In this document: positions 62,025-64,000 of the stretch, piece after piece
How the letters are laid out: each line of letters begins with the position of its first letter
How positions within the stretch are numbered: the stretch's first letter is position 1
NCBI GenBank assembly: GCA_019136655.1
Contig: JAGVTU010000005.1
Coordinates: 124,001 to 188,000 of the forward strand
Direction: 5' to 3'
Source of the DNA: Bacteroidota bacterium
GTDB taxonomy: Bacteria > Bacteroidota > Bacteroidia > AKYH767-A > OLB10
DNA length: 64,000 bases
Notes under the pieces: generated by a model
Seen by the model: only the letters and a program-made list of their open reading frames with translations
Told to the model about the DNA's origin: nothing
Database searches by the model: none
Made by a program: the position numbers and the translations under genes

Positions 62025-62607
62025 GATTTTTCTTCTCCATATAAATTTTGAGGTTTCGTTTTCCGTTCTGAATGTAACTTTTTACCTGTTTGAAATCAAA
62101 ACCCGTAAGCTCTGATATTTCATTGTAGCATTTTTCTTTCAGGTAAAACAGTTCAATACAAATACGTTGTTCCTCATTCAGTGTGCTGACAGCTTCTTCC
62201 AGCAGTTGCAACTCATATTCACGTTCGTTTGCTTTTTTCAAATGGTCGTGATCCATATCCTCTGCCATTGTTTTTTCGTCCTGCACAAATCTGTCGGCCC
62301 GGTTTTTTGCAGCCTGATTGCTTCGCAACTGCATCAGGCAGAAGTTTTGTGCAACACGGTGCAGCCAGTACGAAAACTTTTGCACTTCATGCTTACGCAA
62401 ATCGGTATGCAGTTTTTCAAATATCTGCAACACGGCATCCTTACTCTCATCGGTATCTTTCAGATATTTCATACATACACCAAATACCAGATGTGCATAG
62501 CGGTTGAACAATATCCCTACAGCCTGCTTATCGTTTTTCAGGCGATACGCTGCTATCAGCTCTTCATCGGTTAAAGCGCTTTGATCCTTATTACGGATGA
62601 GCCACAT
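62011..62607 (-). CDS. ECF RNA polymerase sigma factor
   Basis: 198 aa. Region 2 at ~20-90 (LFNRYAHLVFGVCMKYLKDTDESKDAVLQIFEKL; KFSYWLHRVAQNFCLMQLR) and region 4 at ~135-190 (LNEEQRICIELFYLKEKCYNEISELTGFDFKQVKSYIQNGKRNLKI). Overlaps its anti-sigma gene, so the two are translationally coupled. Target regulon unknown. Confidence 0.93.
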   Translation of the reverse strand: MWLIRNKDQSALTDEELIAAYRLKNDKQAVGILFNRYAHLVFGVCMKYLKDTDESKDAVLQIFEKLHTDLRKHEVQKFSYWLHRVAQNFCLMQLRSNQAAKNRADRFVQDEKTMAEDMDHDHLKKANEREYELQLLEEAVSTLNEEQRICIELFYLKEKCYNEISELTGFDFKQVKSYIQNGKRNLKIYMEKKNHVQQ

Positions 62608-62701
62608 AAATAATTTTTACTTTCTGATTGATGTTAAGATGCCGTTGCCGGAAGGATTCCATAAAGCCTTTTAAAAAAATATAAGCGGAAGGTAAATGCC
62701 G

Positions 62702-62980
62702 TCAAAGCACCACTTCTTTGATGGCCGTAATGGGAATATCTTTCCCTGCCTTCAGCTCGACATGGTTGGAGGTAACGGCCCAAACGGTGGTTTCAACTGC
62801 GCAGGTGCCTTCTGTTGTTTCAAACACGATGCGCACTTTTTGTTTGTAGTCGTTGCCCAGTGCCATGGCTCCATCGAGGAGAATTTTGCGTTTGGCTCTG
62901 TCCACTTCATCAGTAAGCACTTCCTGTTGCACAAAGTGATACTGGTTCAGGTCTTCTTTTGGAATAATGGTGAGTTCCAT
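62702..62980 (-). CDS. Hypothetical protein, 92 aa
   Basis: Soluble, no signal peptide. ELTIIPKEDLNQYHFVQQEVLTDEVDRAKRKILLDGAMALGNDYKQKVRIVFETTEGTCAVETTVWAVTSNHVELKAG reads as a small beta-rich domain, similar to uncharacterised short Bacteroidota proteins. I cannot name a family. Stands alone between the sigma factor and the BNR gene. Confidence 0.65.
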   Translation of the reverse strand: MELTIIPKEDLNQYHFVQQEVLTDEVDRAKRKILLDGAMALGNDYKQKVRIVFETTEGTCAVETTVWAVTSNHVELKAGKDIPITAIKEVVL

Positions 62981-63037
62981 ATATCAGGTGTTGATTGAGT
63001 CCTTAAAAAATGCGGCATCTAAAGATATATGTTTTTT

Positions 63038-64000
63038 TTATTTCTGCCAATTTAATTTTAGCCGTGCAATCCGGCCTTTGCTGCCTGCCATCCAAAGATA
63101 GTGGCTGCCCGGTGCATAGCTCAGCGCATAAAAGGGGAGAGAAGACCCGTTTTCGTCCAGCCACTCTACGGCTTTTCCTTTGTTGTCAATAGCATAGGTG
63201 CCCTGCATTCCGGTAACTGCTGTCAGGTTGGTGCCTGATAATATCTTCACCGATGATACAAAAGCATTGCCCGGCAGCGGCAACGCAGTCCAGTGATGGC
63301 CGCCATCTGTTGTTTTAAAAAGGGTAACAATGGAAGAATCATTTTTCAGATAATTTCCGCCACCGATATATCCTGTTTGCGCATTGGCGAAGTCGGTGGT
63401 GAATATACCCGTGAGTTCCTCTCCGCTTACCACGGGTGCAGGCAGCGCAGTAAAGGAAGCACCATCATCCGATACAAAAAGACGTGAATGTTTTCCTCCT
63501 GTAACAAAACGCAGGTGGTTGCCCTGCCACCATACAGTAGAATTACTTGCTGCAAAACAGGCTTCGCCATCATAAGCAGCAGGCAGTGCCTTGCAGGGTA
63601 TCTGTTGCCATGTTTCACCGCCATTGTGTGTCATAATCATTCTGAAACATCCGTCAGCAGGGTCAGAAACAGCTATGCCATGCTGTGCATCTTTAAAATA
63701 CAGTGCGTCAAAAAATATTTTCGGAGCATGATTGGTGTAAACCGTGCGCCAGTTTTTTCCGTAATCATAAGTCTTAAACATATAAGCAGGCGAGTCAATA
63801 CTCAGCAGCAGAACGGTAGAGTCATTGAGCGCTGCTATGGAACGGAACTCAGGATATTTTCCTTCAACGGCAATCGAATCGGTATGCCATGTTTTACCTC
63901 CGTCACGGGTAAAGCCATACACACCATTGTTGGCAGCAAACCAAACGGTTTGGTCGCTGCACACTTGTAATGCACGGATGCTCAGATGCGGCTGCTGCTG
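63038..64000 (-). CDS. YCF48/BNR-repeat protein, N-terminal part cut by window edge
   Basis: The frame is open to base 64000, so the apparent GTG start at 63964 is internal; the visible product is at least 320 aa. Repeated BNR/YCF48-type blades are visible: FTRDGGKTWHTDS, FKTYDYGKNWRTVYTNH, MTHNGGETWQQIPCK and FKTTDGGHHWTALPLPGNAF. Such propellers occur in secreted proteins. Whether it has a signal peptide or a partner domain lies outside the window. It ends with IARLKLNWQK and has no T9SS domain. Confidence 0.82.
   Translation of the reverse strand, partial: QQQPHLSIRALQVCSDQTVWFAANNGVYGFTRDGGKTWHTDSIAVEGKYPEFRSIAALNDSTVLLLSIDSPAYMFKTYDYGKNWRTVYTNHAPKIFFDALYFKDAQHGIAVSDPADGCFRMIMTHNGGETWQQIPCKALPAAYDGEACFAASNSTVWWQGNHLRFVTGGKHSRLFVSDDGASFTALPAPVVSGEELTGIFTTDFANAQTGYIGGGNYLKNDSSIVTLFKTTDGGHHWTALPLPGNAFVSSVKILSGTNLTAVTGMQGTYAIDNKGKAVEWLDENGSSLPFYALSYAPGSHYLWMAGSKGRIARLKLNWQK

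Overview
This 64 kb window is a chromosomal segment of a member of the Bacteroidota. The evidence is consistent: type IX secretion (T9SS) C-terminal domains of both sorting types, PorP/SprF and HmuY family proteins, DUF4271, DUF6427-like and YugP proteins, a fused two-domain 2-oxoacid dehydrogenase E1, AT-rich DNA without clear Shine-Dalgarno sequences, and many promoters of the Bacteroidota form TAnnTTTG (sometimes with TTG about 19 nt upstream). I cannot place it more finely than phylum. Both ends are cut: pyruvate kinase lacks its 5' part at base 1, and a BNR/YCF48-like protein runs off at base 64000.

Layout. 1-3.2 kb: pyk end, recX, a tiny Lys-rich ORF and a secreted M1 peptidase. 3.3-7.8 kb (minus): a haem-uptake-like operon with a TonB receptor, an HmuY-like lipoprotein and an HmuY-like protein fused to a T9SS sorting domain. 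8-14.6 kb: peptidases, a DUF885 lipoprotein, a YdcF/SanA-like protein and an aminotransferase. 15-21.7 kb (minus): accessory island with a type I restriction-modification system (hsdR, Y1 transposase, hsdM, hsdS), REP-like hairpins, a leftover second hsdS tail and a broken nucleotidyltransferase pair. 22-31.9 kb: a surface-antigen-like barrel, a T9SS triad (type B adhesin, PorP/SprF, OmpA/WD40 protein) and a hybrid histidine kinase with a degenerate ATPase domain. 31.9-35.9 kb (minus): terminal oxidase operon (ctaB, two subunit III genes, subunit IV, Sco, DUF420) without subunits I and II. 36-41 kb: two membrane proteins and two T9SS type A proteins. 41-49.9 kb: ispH, an MBL-fold hydrolase, pntAA-pntAB-pntB, an outer-membrane protein, 2-oxoacid dehydrogenase E1 and an ArsC/Spx-like protein. 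50-55.3 kb: a second M1 peptidase, tRNA-Arg(CCT), an unusual tRNA-derived repeat array containing a GIY-YIG nuclease gene, and a lamin-tail protein whose 3' end is overwritten by the array. 55.4-64 kb: asd, YugP-like protease, ABC permease, ElaA-like acetyltransferase, DUF4271 with a HemD-like protein, ECF sigma/anti-sigma pair and the partial BNR protein.

The most unusual object is the array at about 51.97-52.79 kb. Four degenerate copies of the adjacent tRNA-Arg(CCT) each carry one palindrome in the D-arm and another splitting the anticodon. A GIY-YIG gene sits between copies 1 and 2, and its last ~17 codons are repeat DNA. Copies 1 and 4 break off at the same tRNA position (GATGGCA). This looks like a tRNA-targeting, repeat-amplifying mobile element with its own small nuclease.
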